Below are positions 1 through 8,492 of a DNA stretch of 19,388 bases, piece after piece. A program made the translations under genes and the position numbers. How positions within the stretch are numbered: the first letter of the stretch is position 1; every line of letters begins with the position of its first letter. Origin of the DNA: Triparma columacea (taxonomy: Eukaryota; Sar; Bolidophyceae; Parmales; Triparmaceae); assembly GCA_030267965.1 (NCBI GenBank), contig BRYA01000536.1, forward strand, positions 1 through 19,388, written 5' to 3'. The notes beneath the pieces are model-generated. The model ran no database searches and was not told where the DNA came from. It worked only from the letters and a program-made list of their open reading frames with translations.

Positions 1-647
1 CGCTCCCCGAGTCCTTCGATAGGGTTTGACGACCTTTGTGGGGCGGTATTATCGCGCAAGAGTTCCCAATAATATGGGAACAGGAGGGGGGTACAGAGGA
101 ACAGAGGAGGGGGTTCAATCGAGTTTATCTGCACAGTCATATGACTGAGAAGCAGAGGAGAGGGACCTGAGAAGCAAACGATCATACTTTAAATGGATAA
201 TGGGTTTTTTCCCGGGAAGGAGGGGGGAGGTTAACTAAATATCTACATGAAATTTGCCATTGCAAATAAACCCACGTAATTTCTATGGAGTTCCCCGCTA
301 TCGAGACTGAATCTCTCGTAAACGAGTCCGTTCCTCCAACACTGTCCAGATACGGACAGGGTTACATGCATGATGATTGATATGATTCATGATTACCTGA
401 AACAGGTTGTGCCGGAGCTCGGAGGGAAGTCAGCCGCTCCACACTCCTCGTCACATTCCTCTCCACATTCTCCTTCATTTTGCCTTAAAAGCATACCACA
501 AAGTACATAAGCTACATATACACTACATCTTCATCCCACGTAAGCCCTCAATTTCCCCTCCAGCCTTCTACAGACCATCAAATTACTTCACCCCTCCCCG
601 CATTCCTCAACCCAAACCTCCTCCTCTCTCCCTCCCTCTGTTGAAGT
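1..647. other. Gene-free left flank with small palindromes
   Basis: I see no convincing coding sequence here. An open frame at 407-784 has no coding character and runs into the next gene in another frame. The stretch holds several inverted repeats: GTTCCCA/TGGGAAC with a 6-nt loop (62-81), a perfect 14-bp palindrome CAGTCATATGACTG (134-147), and CTGTCC/GGACAG with a 6-nt loop (342-359). From about 420 the plus strand becomes C/T-rich, which would suit the promoter and 5' UTR of the gene starting at 648. No TATA box is obvious. Whether the palindromes bind anything is unknown. Confidence 0.5.
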
Positions 648-1694
648 ATGGCAACTCCTGCCACTCACAATGGACGCCCATGTCTAACATTCACGTCATG
701 GGTCCTAGCTTCACCTCTATTTCCTCCAAAACATGTTTTAATCACAACATTCAACCCCTACGTTTCCAAGCCTGTAAAGACTGAGAAGGTTCGTAAGAAC
801 CTGGTGCCCTCTCGTGCCACGACCCGCCATAGGGGATGTCAGAACAGGAGGATCGTTAAGTACATCGACGAGGCGGGCTGGGGAGAGGAGGGGTTCTTTG
901 TGGTGGATAAGGAGGACTTGGGGGACCTCAAGGAATGGGGGAGGGTGCACGAGAGGGTTAGGGGGGCGCTGGAGGGGGAGGAGGGGTGGGGTGCGAGGGG
1001 ATTGGAAGTCGTAGGAGAGAAGAGGAAGATTAGGGTCTTGAAAGATGTTAGGGAGATTGAGAAGAGGGCAAGGGGGCTTCTGGGGGCGATGAGTGGGGGA
1101 GCAGGTACGCAGGGGGGGGCGAGTCAGGTAGAGGGAGGGGAAGTGGCCGGGACGCAGATTGTCGAGGAGGACGTGGAGGGTGGGGGGGGGAGGGGGGAGG
1201 AGGAGGAAAAGGAAAAGGAAAAGGAAAAGGAAAAGGAAAAGGAAAAGGAGAAAGTAATGGAGAACACAACGGATTCCATGAAGGAGCCTTCGATCAAGCC
1301 CGTGAAAGAAATTACGGTAGAGTCTAAGGAGCCTGAAACGGACCCCGTTAATCCTGTGGAAGGCAAGATTGCAGATGAGGAGGAACACGGTGATGAAAAC
1401 AGCAAGGAGGAAAATGTTGCAAAGGAGGTCAAGGAGGGAAAGCAGGAAGAGGAAAGGGAAGAGGAAAGGGAAGAGGAAGAGGAAGAGGAAGACGTTGATG
1501 ATTACGATGCCGCTGGGTTCATAATGACGCAGGCCCCGCCTCCCGAAAGCTCTGACGATTCAGATGCCGAAGAAGCGGCTCACAAGGACGGCTCGGTGGG
1601 CTCTCGTAACGACACTCGCGACCAGGATGACGACGAAGACGACGATAACTCTTACGCGTCTATCGAGGGGGGGATGCCACTGACTCAGGCCTAG
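648..1694 (+). CDS. Acidic Lys/Glu-repeat protein, unknown function
   Basis: Single-exon frame of 348 aa that I do not recognise as a family. Residues about 1-60 are basic and Pro/Thr-rich. Residues about 60-150 look like an ordinary folded or helical segment, including RIVKYIDEAGWGEEGFFVV and several Arg/Lys-rich helices. The rest is low complexity: a KE dipeptide run near residues 187-201, then Glu-, Asp- and Ser-rich stretches, ending in a conserved-looking tail (GGMPLTQA). The start is the first ATG of the frame, after a pyrimidine-rich leader. An AATAAA lies 54 nt past the stop. The frame is convergent with the next gene, with 112 bp between stops. Composition suggests a disordered, possibly nuclear protein, but this is only inference. 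The N-terminal 60 residues are the least certain part. Confidence 0.6.
   Translation: MATPATHNGRPCLTFTSWVLASPLFPPKHVLITTFNPYVSKPVKTEKVRKNLVPSRATTRHRGCQNRRIVKYIDEAGWGEEGFFVVDKEDLGDLKEWGRVHERVRGALEGEEGWGARGLEVVGEKRKIRVLKDVREIEKRARGLLGAMSGGAGTQGGASQVEGGEVAGTQIVEEDVEGGGGRGEEEEKEKEKEKEKEKEKEKVMENTTDSMKEPSIKPVKEITVESKEPETDPVNPVEGKIADEEEHGDENSKEENVAKEVKEGKQEEEREEEREEEEEEEDVDDYDAAGFIMTQAPPPESSDDSDAEEAAHKDGSVGSRNDTRDQDDDEDDDNSYASIEGGMPLTQA
1205..1246 (+). repeat. (GGAAAA)7 hexanucleotide microsatellite in coding sequence
   Basis: Seven perfect head-to-tail GGAAAA units. They are read in frame as alternating Lys and Glu codons inside the acidic protein. The unit length is a multiple of three, so slippage changes length without breaking the frame. 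Confidence 0.9.
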
Positions 1695-1747
1695 CCCCGC
1701 CCCCAAGCACTCGGCAAGGACATGTAAAGAATAGCTTTTTTCGTTAA

Positions 1748-1753
1748 AATAAA
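1748..1753 (+). terminator. Putative polyadenylation signal AATAAA
   Basis: Canonical AATAAA, 54 nt after the stop of the acidic protein gene and before the end of the convergent gene. Assigned by motif and position only. Confidence 0.4.
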
Positions 1754-1806
1754 ACAACAACGTAGGAATTTCCTAGCCCCCCCCCCAGTACTTGTGGTCA
1801 TATTCT

Positions 1807-2937
1807 CTACTCCCTTTTAGAGAAGAGTATATAAAGAAGAAGCCCCACAATGACCCCTCTGTTAACCTCCTTCATCCCCCATTCCCTTCTTACGCACCCC
1901 CTATTAAAGTCCGGAACTTCTTCACCCCCCAGAAGTGTCGTGCTATCAACAACGTCCCCCCTCCCCTCCTCCCCCCCCAGGTTCTCATTATCGTTATTCC
2001 CTAAATACCCTCCCCCACCTCTTCCCTCCCCCCCCTGGCCCCCCACATCATCCCCTCTCCTCCCTACCCTTTCAACAACCGCCAACCTCCCCCTGTCGAC
2101 CCAACCCTTAGCCCAACCAAATCCTCTCCCAACCGCAAACTTAAAATCCTTAACAAGTTCATCACCTTGATTTCCTCCATCGTTCAATCCCCCACTACCA
2201 CGTAAACCTTGGTTATTACCAACCCCACTACTCTCGATATCAATCCCTTGATACCTTCCTTTAACCATAGTTATATTAACAATCCCCTTACCCCCACACT
2301 CCGTATCTTTAAGTTCTTCTTTCCCATATCCCTTCTCCAAACTCTGGTTTATAATCCCCGACGACTTCCCAACACACCTTCGTGTGTTATTTTCTGAAAG
2401 TGTAACTTTGTTAACGTCGGTATGGGATGGTCCGAGAAGATCGAATTTAACCTTCTCCATAATCCTACTCTCCTTCTCGTCATCATAGTTACTTGCTCTG
2501 TTTGTATCGACGATATCAGATACTTCAGTGGTTAAGTTGTACCTACCGCTTAGGAGTTGAGGTGCTTTTGAGGGACCTAATACACTGACGTTGTTATATT
2601 CTTTGTTCTCCCTAAATCTGCCTTCTCTTTCGATTCTCTTGTCGTTGATTATCTTGTCGTTATCTATTTTTCCTTCCTCCCTATCTGTTCCAATCTTAAC
2701 CCCAATTTCCTTCGACGAGTCATCATCATCCTCATCGCTATCTCTTAGTGCATCTAAGAATCCACCGTCTGCAAATGGTGATGCATTCCAGGCTGTCGAC
2801 ATTCCTGATAGCATTGTGGTGGAGAGCTTTGATATTGGTGTTGTTGCTGTCTGACTGCTTCTCTGATTGCTTCTCTGATTGCTTGTTGTTGATGATGATG
2901 ATGTTTGTGTGTTGGTTGATGATATGGTATTGTGCAT
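1807..2937 (-). CDS. Polar protein with hydrophobic C-terminal tail, unknown function
   Basis: Single-exon frame of 376 aa on the minus strand; family not recognised. The N-terminus is Ser/Thr/Gln/Asn-rich with a short NQRS repeat, encoded by a 12-bp tandem repeat near 2856-2883. Next come a motif FLDALRDSDEDDDDS (about residues 60-74), a long charged region, a Gly-rich stretch (about residues 300-325), and a C-terminus VIVGLLLYILF followed by SKRE. That tail looks like a short C-terminal membrane anchor, but its 12-13 hydrophobic residues are few for a full span. The start is the first ATG of the frame; in-frame Met42 and Met46 are alternatives. Upstream on this strand is GA/CA-rich simple sequence that may be its promoter or leader. 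Long reading-frame length, varied composition and absence of stops support a real gene. Confidence 0.6.
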   Translation of the reverse strand: MHNTISSTNTQTSSSSTTSNQRSNQRSSQTATTPISKLSTTMLSGMSTAWNASPFADGGFLDALRDSDEDDDDSSKEIGVKIGTDREEGKIDNDKIINDKRIEREGRFRENKEYNNVSVLGPSKAPQLLSGRYNLTTEVSDIVDTNRASNYDDEKESRIMEKVKFDLLGPSHTDVNKVTLSENNTRRCVGKSSGIINQSLEKGYGKEELKDTECGGKGIVNITMVKGRYQGIDIESSGVGNNQGLRGSGGLNDGGNQGDELVKDFKFAVGRGFGWAKGWVDRGRLAVVERVGRRGDDVGGQGGEGRGGGGYLGNNDNENLGGEEGRGDVVDSTTLLGGEEVPDFNRGCVRREWGMKEVNRGVIVGLLLYILFSKRE

Positions 2938-3030
2938 TGTGTATGTATGTGTGTCTGTGTGTATGTGTAGTACTCTCTCTCTCTTCTAGCTCTCTCACCC
3001 TCTCCTTTCTCTCTCTCTCTCCTTTCTACA
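2937..3030. repeat. TG-rich then TC-rich simple sequence
   Basis: On the plus strand, imperfect TGTG/TATG repeats (about 2937-2969) pass into CTCTCT tracts (about 2972-3030). The tract lies just upstream of the minus-strand gene, so it is CA- and GA-rich in that gene's leader. It may be a promoter or 5' UTR element, or only microsatellite drift. Confidence 0.7.
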
Positions 3031-3365
3031 GACACAACTCAACAAAGCTAACCAATTAGAGACCTTTCAACTCGTTGTAATTGTCTCTACGCTTGTAGTC
3101 TCTGTTAGGGTTTAGCTGTTCGGGGATGATAGCTGTTGGGGGATTCCACTCTTTGCTCGATAAGTTTCGTGTTGACAGTCCTGATTTTTTACAGAAGGAC
3201 GATACTTATGTTCATCAACTATATATTTATACGTTACTAATTAGATTACAAATGTATATATCACTATTCAAAACGTTACAATTACGTTAATGACAATCTT
3301 TGCTCTCACAACAAATTATCCCTCCTCCCACCTTCTTCGTCCTTCCCTCCCAAATAAATTAATCT

Positions 3366-3725
3366 TATCAAAAGAAAGGTAAGACGGACAACAATGACAA
3401 TGATAACCCTTCTTAAGGCTTTAACCGGTTTTAGTTTGACCTATTGTTGATTTTTATCTCCTATTTACGTCAAGTTCAAGTCATTTCCCCTTCAATCGAG
3501 GTCCAGTATTCGTGGGTTTTTCCCCCGTCTTATTACCGTCTTATAGACGAGATAATACTACTTTCGGCCATATTTCCGATCCTGTATGTATCATATTGTG
3601 GTTCTATTGGGTAGATAACTGCTATTGACGCATCCTTGAGGGGTCTCACAATCCCTCTCCATTGTTCTTTGTTAATCACACCACACTAACCATCCTGATC
3701 CCCGTCAATAATGTAGGAATTCGTT
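3366..3725 (+). repeat. Conserved upstream module, copy A
   Basis: This segment is clearly homologous to 14011-14350, upstream of the second LRR gene, with small indels. Shared blocks include ACAACAATGACAATG, TTGATTTTTATCTCCTATT, a 47-bp identical block (3523-3569 matching 14161-14207), GCTATTGACGC, and GTCAATAATGTAGG. The identical block contains the inverted repeat CGTCT-TAT-AGACG (3537-3549). In both places the module sits in the same orientation, ending roughly 100 bp before the LRR start codon. It is either a conserved promoter or a non-coding part of a duplicated unit. Confidence 0.8.
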
Positions 3726-3796
3726 GAGGATTAAAGCTGTTAACGACAAGACTGTATAATAAATCCAGGGTTAGGGTTAGGTAACCAAAAGTACGG

Positions 3797-3804
3797 TATA
3801 AAAG
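3797..3804 (+). promoter_or_regulatory. TATA-box-like TATAAAAG
   Basis: Perfect TATAAAAG match, but only about 19 nt before the LRR copy A start codon. A usual 25-30 nt TATA-to-start distance would put transcription start at or past that ATG. The matching position in copy B reads TTGAAAG, so the motif is not conserved. Function is doubtful. Confidence 0.3.
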
Positions 3805-3822
3805 ATCCTCTCCATCCCTACA

Positions 3823-5454
3823 ATGAGTGAATTAGACTTTGCTTATGGTGATGAGTATGGTGATGACAATAGTGATGACGATGGTGATGAGTATGGTGAT
3901 GACTATAGTGATGACTTAAGTCATCACGATGGTGACTATGACGACCTAGATGATGGGGACTCTCCCCTTCCCAAAATAGCAGTATACTCCGGAACAGAGA
4001 GCTTCATAGGCAATGATGAAATCACAGAAGTGACTTTTGTAGAAGGAGTGACGTCGATTGAAGGGGCCGCCTTCTATAGATGCTCCTCCCTCACGGCCAT
4101 TACTATCCCTGACGGAGTGACGTCGATTGGTATTAGTGCCTTCAATGGATGCTCCTCCCTCGCGGCCATCACCATCCCGGACGGAGTGACAACGATTGGC
4201 GAACGATGCTTCTTCTTATGCTCCTCCCTCACGGCCATCACCATCCCGGTTGGAGTGACGATGATTGGCGAAGACGCCTTCAGCGGATGCAGGTCCCTCA
4301 CGGCCATCACCATCCCGGACTCAGTGACGACGATTAGCAGAAGTGCCTTCTATAGATGCTCCTCCATCACGGCCATTACTATCCCTGACGGAGTGACGTC
4401 GATTGGCATTAGCACGTTCAACGGATGCTCCTCCCTCACAGCCATCACCATCCCGGACGGAGTGACAACGATTGGCGAACGATGCTTCTTCTTATGCTCC
4501 TCCCTCACGGCCATCACCATCCCGGTTGGAGTGACGATGATTGGCGAAGACGCCTTCAGCGAATGCAGGTCCCTCACGGCCATCACCATCCCGGACTCAG
4601 TGACGACAATTAACGTATGCGCCTTCTTCGATTGCTCCTCCCTCACAGCCATCACCATCCCAGTTGGAGTGACGACGATTAGCAGAAGCGCCTTCAACGG
4701 ATGCTCCTCCCTCACGGCCATCACCATCCCGGACGGAGTGACGAATATTGGCATTGGCGCCTTCTTGGGATGCTCCTCCCTCACGGCCATCACCATCCCT
4801 GACGGAGTGACGACAATTGGCGATGGCGCCTTCTCTGGATGCTCCTCCCTCACGGCCATCACCATCCCAGACGGAGTGACAACGATTGGCGAAAACGCCT
4901 TCAACGGATGCTCCTCCCTCACGGCCATCACCATCCCGGACGGAGTGACGACAATTAGGCCTTGCGCCTTCGACGGATGCTCCTCCCTCACGGCCATCAC
5001 AATCCCGGACGGAGTGACGTCGATTGGCAGTTACGCCTTCGCAGAATGCTCCTCCCTCACGGCCATCACCATCCCAGATGGAGTGACGACAATTGGCGAA
5101 CGCGCCTTCATGGATTGCTCCGCCCTGACGAAACTCATTCTATCTCCTGCCATTTCTATTGGTGAAGACTGCTTCTTGAACTGCACCGCCTTAATCGCTG
5201 CCGCTGCTGATAAAAATATGCCGACTGTCTTGGACCTTCTCCATTACAGGTGGCACCGCAAACCCGCTGTGACAGAACGCGTCAACGCTCTGCTTTGCCT
5301 CAAGGGAACCTGGGATCACGTGGAGGATCCACCCAGGAGATCGGCTAGGAAGCGGAAGCGAACTGACGGAGTTGAAGCACCACCGCTAAGGGTTACTGAG
5401 GCACGGGAGAAGATTCCGAAAGTTTTGTGGAGAGTAATTCTGGAGTTTCTCTAA
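3823..5454 (+). CDS. BspA-like leucine-rich repeat protein, copy A
   Basis: Single-exon frame, 543 aa. An acidic head (residues about 9-46) is made of GDEYGDD/SDD repeats. After a linker and one divergent unit come 15 near-identical 23-residue LRR_5 (BspA/TpLRR) units with consensus CSSLTAITIPDGVTTIGxxAF, residues 87-431, then a capping unit (CSALTKLILSPAISIG). The C-terminal domain (about residues 455-543) contains RWHR, ALLCLKGTWDHVE, a basic patch RRSARKRKR (505-513), and ends in IPKVLWRVILEFL, which resembles the first helix of an F-box. The family forms curved solenoids used in binding; the ligand is unknown. There is no signal peptide or membrane segment, and the basic patch hints at a nuclear role (inference). 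The gene is convergent with the zinc-finger gene, with 45 bp between stops. The start is the only Met before the repeats. Confidence 0.9.
   Translation: MSELDFAYGDEYGDDNSDDDGDEYGDDYSDDLSHHDGDYDDLDDGDSPLPKIAVYSGTESFIGNDEITEVTFVEGVTSIEGAAFYRCSSLTAITIPDGVTSIGISAFNGCSSLAAITIPDGVTTIGERCFFLCSSLTAITIPVGVTMIGEDAFSGCRSLTAITIPDSVTTISRSAFYRCSSITAITIPDGVTSIGISTFNGCSSLTAITIPDGVTTIGERCFFLCSSLTAITIPVGVTMIGEDAFSECRSLTAITIPDSVTTINVCAFFDCSSLTAITIPVGVTTISRSAFNGCSSLTAITIPDGVTNIGIGAFLGCSSLTAITIPDGVTTIGDGAFSGCSSLTAITIPDGVTTIGENAFNGCSSLTAITIPDGVTTIRPCAFDGCSSLTAITIPDGVTSIGSYAFAECSSLTAITIPDGVTTIGERAFMDCSALTKLILSPAISIGEDCFLNCTALIAAAADKNMPTVLDLLHYRWHRKPAVTERVNALLCLKGTWDHVEDPPRRSARKRKRTDGVEAPPLRVTEAREKIPKVLWRVILEFL
4081..5115 (+). 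repeat. 69-bp tandem repeats (15 units) encoding LRRs
   Basis: Fifteen 69-bp units, each one 23-residue LRR starting at the TGC (Cys) codon. Units 1-4 (4081-4356) and 5-8 (4357-4632) form a higher-order tandem duplication of exactly 276 bp. Distinctive unit variants (IGISAF, IGERCFFL, IGEDAFS, CRSL) recur in the same order in both blocks. Units 9-15 do not follow this order. Confidence 0.95.
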
Positions 5455-5499
5455 GCAACATGAAGGTTTAGTTTAACTCTGCTTAAGAGGAATATACTT

Positions 5500-6366
5500 T
5501 TATAGGTTATGCCTAGAAATGTGTCTCTTGATTTGGCTTCTACTCTTTGCCTTGAATTCACAACCCTCTTGCGGGCATGGATGCCAGGTTACGCCAATAT
5601 TGTGAATATAAGCAAGGTGGAGCTTGATGTGGGCTCTCATCTTCGCCTTATGTTCACACCCTTCTTGTGGGCATGTATACCAGGTTACGCCAATACCGTG
5701 AATATTAGCAAGATGTGGCTTGAAATTGCCTTTCCGCTTCGTCTTATATTCACACCCCTCTTGTGGGCATGTATACCATCTTACACCAATGTCGTGAATT
5801 TTAGCAAGGTGGGTCTTGAGTGTGCTTTTCTTCTTCGCTTTATATTTACACCCTTCTTGCGGGCATGTATGCCATATTGTGCTAGTATCATACCGAGACT
5901 TCTTTTCATACCCAGGCTCATATTCATCATCAACATTTTCACCACCATTACCATCACCATCCCAAGATCCATCGTCCTCGGCATAGTCTTCTTTGCCATT
6001 GTCATTGGTGTATCCTATTCTCGTTTCTCTCTTTCTCTCCTTTCTTCTGCTGTTAGTCTTCCTTTCAGCAACAACCTCCACAATCTCATCATCACATGGT
6101 TGGCAAACAAGCACATCGGATATATATACATCCTCTTCGTCACCATTCTCGCTTCCCGATTCTTCAACATCGTCTACTATCGATTCACCCTTACTCCCTC
6201 CTTGAAACCCAGGAAGGATACCAAGGTCCTCCGATCCAACTTCTTCCACCATGAAATCATTCATTGAGGAGGTATTAGGCGCAAATATGTTAATATGCGA
6301 TCTTAACTCTCCATGAGACACCGGCATGCACGTAAAATTTTGTCTTTGTCGTTTGTGTAGGATCAA
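5500..6366 (-). CDS. C2H2 zinc-finger protein, four tandem fingers
   Basis: Single-exon frame of 288 aa. Residues 1-160 are acidic and Gly/Asp/Asn-rich, with a basic patch RRKERKR (107-113). Four C2H2 fingers of pattern C-x4-C-x12-H-x4-H follow: C168/C173/H186/H191, C200/C205/H218/H223, C232/C237/H250/H255, and C264/C269/H282/H286 (the last with x3 between His). Each unit is 32 residues, consensus W-x-x-CPQEGC-x-x-K-(A/T)-K, with linker IHxIGVxW. The usual TGEKP linker is absent. All zinc ligands are intact. Such arrays usually bind nucleic acid, but no target can be inferred. The start is the first Met of the frame; Met14 or Met35 could also serve. The gene is convergent with LRR copy A. Confidence 0.85.
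   Translation of the reverse strand: MILHKRQRQNFTCMPVSHGELRSHINIFAPNTSSMNDFMVEEVGSEDLGILPGFQGGSKGESIVDDVEESGSENGDEEDVYISDVLVCQPCDDEIVEVVAERKTNSRRKERKRETRIGYTNDNGKEDYAEDDGSWDGDGNGGENVDDEYEPGYEKKSRYDTSTIWHTCPQEGCKYKAKKKSTLKTHLAKIHDIGVRWYTCPQEGCEYKTKRKGNFKPHLANIHGIGVTWYTCPQEGCEHKAKMRAHIKLHLAYIHNIGVTWHPCPQEGCEFKAKSRSQIKRHISRHNL
5503..5874 (-). repeat. 96-bp tandem repeats encoding zinc fingers
   Basis: Three full 96-bp units and a final 84-bp unit, each encoding one finger plus linker. Finger framework codons are near-identical while the positions between the second Cys and first His vary, the usual pattern of a recently expanded array. Confidence 0.85.
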
Positions 6367-6546
6367 TTAATTTAAAGATAGCAGAAGTGGGGCAAAATTA
6401 ATTTATTTGTAGCTTCAGACGTACCTTCTGTTAGGGTTGAATACCTGGACCTGGTTACTCCGTTACCTGGTAGGGACCCCTTAAATGTGAAGTCAGTGGA
6501 ATATAACAATATATTTTTCTGCGCGCTAGGCTAATCTCTATCTTGC

Positions 6547-8449
6547 ATGATGATTGTTCCCGAACCTTCAGGTAGGGACCCTACATCCGCTGACCAGACC
6601 ATCAAGGGGACCCCTGAAGAATACGCAAAGGCGCTCAACTATCATCGAGATGGCGTTCTCACCTCAATGGATGTAATCGACTCAGCATACTACTTGGGCC
6701 TGCGTGTGACCCCAGCCGAATTGGCTTCCATCCTCAAGGAGTTGAAGAACTACAAAAACCTTGCCGACCTTCCCTCCTCTGCCCCCACCTCTTCATCTCC
6801 TCCTTCATGCCCGACTACCATCCGGGTGTTCCAACTCTCCCCGTCAGATATCATGGAACAAATCCCCGGGAACATCAGGCTCATCACCAAGAATTGCTTG
6901 CCTCTTGCTCAGCATATCATCGAACGAGCAATATTATCGGTGCTCTCGCTCACGGCCATCAGTACCAGACGCTACGTTGCTGTCCGTCACAAGTACGATC
7001 CGTTAGACATTTTGAAAGTAACATTTGCATTTCAGTTGGTAGTGTCAATTATAGACGTCGGGCTCCTAACACTACCTGGGGCTATGGCTCTAGGAATACA
7101 CGGAAATGAGCCACTTATACTAGACATCCTACTCTCGTGCAGAATAATGAGCGTGGTAATGAATGTAGGCACTGTGAGTTGCTCCCCTACCCCCACTACG
7201 ACGTGTCTATCTTATCCACCCTACTTTCTCCCTCGCTCTTCACTCGCAGTTCATCCGAGAAGCTGTTTGGTTCTCACGTCGCGAAAAAACTGTGGAAGAC
7301 GAGCTCTTTCGCTTCAAGAACAGAAGCTACTTCTGCAACGTGCGAACGCAACGGGGCAAGATGTCTGCATTTGAGTTTGTCAAGGATCTCGCTGTCCAGG
7401 CGCAGGACGACGAGCTAATCGACGGAACTCTTCACCGTCCCAGCCTCTTCGAAGGTCTCTACCACGGCCGCTTTCCGGACAGGAGAGGCAGCCTCCAAGC
7501 TGATCTCACATCCAAGATCTCACGGCATGAGTCGGCCGTGGACAAAAAGTATGGAATCGTCAACCTGCTCACCAGAGGTATTCTGACGATAAGTTTTAGT
7601 GCTGCGCTGGTGGCAGCAATTATCAAGGGGTTTGTTGAGGGTGGAGGAATGGACATGAGCGAAGACGTCCAGTCCGCCGTAATGGCGCAGCTTGTGTGCG
7701 CATCCATCTTCATTCTCATTGTCGGGACAGCTTATGCAGCTGGATTCATTGGCGAAGCGGTCAAGGACTTCCACAGACACGAGCGTGTGTTGCTGAAGTT
7801 CATGCAATCGGTGGGGCATCTGAACGATGCTGAAATCTCCGCAAAGGGGCACCCTGAGCTGATGAATATCGCCAATACTGACATCCAATACATCATCAAG
7901 GAAACTTCCGGGGACCTCCAAGCGATCTTCACTATCTATGACCTCATCCACGAATACATCAAGCTGCGGACAAACTTTCACAGCGGTTTCCTGAGCGGCA
8001 TGATCCTCAGCGACGTTGCCGCTGCCGTACTCTTCCTGGTCTCCGCATCATTTGAAGAAGTGAATCTCGGCCCAGTCGCGACGAACCTACTCTTCGTCTT
8101 CGCTCTGGTGAGCGCAGTCCTTCTGATCGCTATCGCCCGACCCCTGGTGCGCTCGTCGTTCCTGATCCACGACGACTGGCTGGACTTCCTCGTCAGGCAT
8201 CAACTCTTCCTTCTGAGTGAGCTCGCATCCCCCACCAATGCCCACGCGCTCAGCGAAACGGAGCGGCAAACCTACCGAGAGCAAGTGCAGCAGTTGGATT
8301 CGAAGATCCAACAGATGCGTGTGCAGCCCGCCCGCATTAAGGTGCTGGGGGTGGAGGCGACGATGGGGAGCCTCGTGCGGGTGCTGTCAGCAGTCGGGGG
8401 ATCACTGCTATCCGGTCTCATGCGCCAGGCTGCCGACACTGAAAACTAA
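6547..8449 (+). CDS. Multi-pass membrane protein with EF-hand-like loop
   Basis: Two exons, 6547-7173 and 7250-8449, joined in phase 0 across a 76-nt intron (GTGAGT donor, pyrimidine-rich tract, CACTCGCAG acceptor), giving 608 aa. Family not recognised. Residues 31-42 (NYHRDGVLTSMD) fit an EF-hand loop loosely, with Asn, His and Asp at positions 1, 3 and 5, Gly at 6 and Asp at 12; calcium binding is uncertain. Hydrophobic segments lie near residues 155-182, 319-337, 355-376, 456-476 and 486-505, with a charged soluble region (about 210-310) between the first and second. The tail (about 540-575) is helical and Gln/Glu-rich. C-ending codons (ATC, CTC, GTC) support this frame in exon 1 over two competing open frames. 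The stop codon lies in a 26-bp tandem duplication. The start is the first of two adjacent ATGs. Confidence 0.75.
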
Positions 8450-8492
8450 TTATTATACGTAACCCAGAAAACTAATTATTATACGTAACCCC
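8441..8492 (+). repeat. 26-bp tandem duplication spanning the stop codon
   Basis: Two adjacent copies (8441-8466 and 8467-8492) of a 26-bp unit beginning GAAAACTAATTATTATACGT. They differ only at the last base. The first copy encodes the final Glu-Asn-stop of the membrane protein, so the duplication places a second copy of the last codons and stop in the 3' UTR. Confidence 0.95.

Larger units (their letters stand above)
3031..3822. other. Intergenic region between divergent genes
   Basis: About 790 bp without a gene. The left part (3031-3365) is AT-rich and I see nothing specific in it. The right part holds the conserved upstream module (3366-3725), a telomere-like GGGTTAGGGTTAGG (3768-3781) and a TATAAAAG (3797-3804) immediately before copy A of the LRR gene. 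Promoters for both divergent genes presumably lie here. Confidence 0.6.

Noticed and set aside
407..784. Plus-strand open frame overlapping the first gene
   Set aside because: His/Pro/Ser-rich composition from pyrimidine-rich leader DNA, no domain, and it overlaps the better frame at 648.
738..1432. Minus-strand frames rich in Phe/Leu or Ser/Phe opposite the acidic protein
   Set aside because: Antisense of the (GGAAAA)7 and Glu-rich codons; low-complexity artefact.
4350..5000. Long minus-strand open frame of repeated VMAVREEHP units, and similar ones at 4074-4313 and 14691-14900
   Set aside because: Antisense reading of the 69-bp LRR repeats. The unit length is divisible by three, so one stop-free unit stays open throughout. 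The plus frame gives a known domain.
5509..6267. Plus-strand open frame opposite the zinc-finger gene
   Set aside because: The minus strand encodes four intact C2H2 fingers; this is its antisense shadow across 96-bp repeats.
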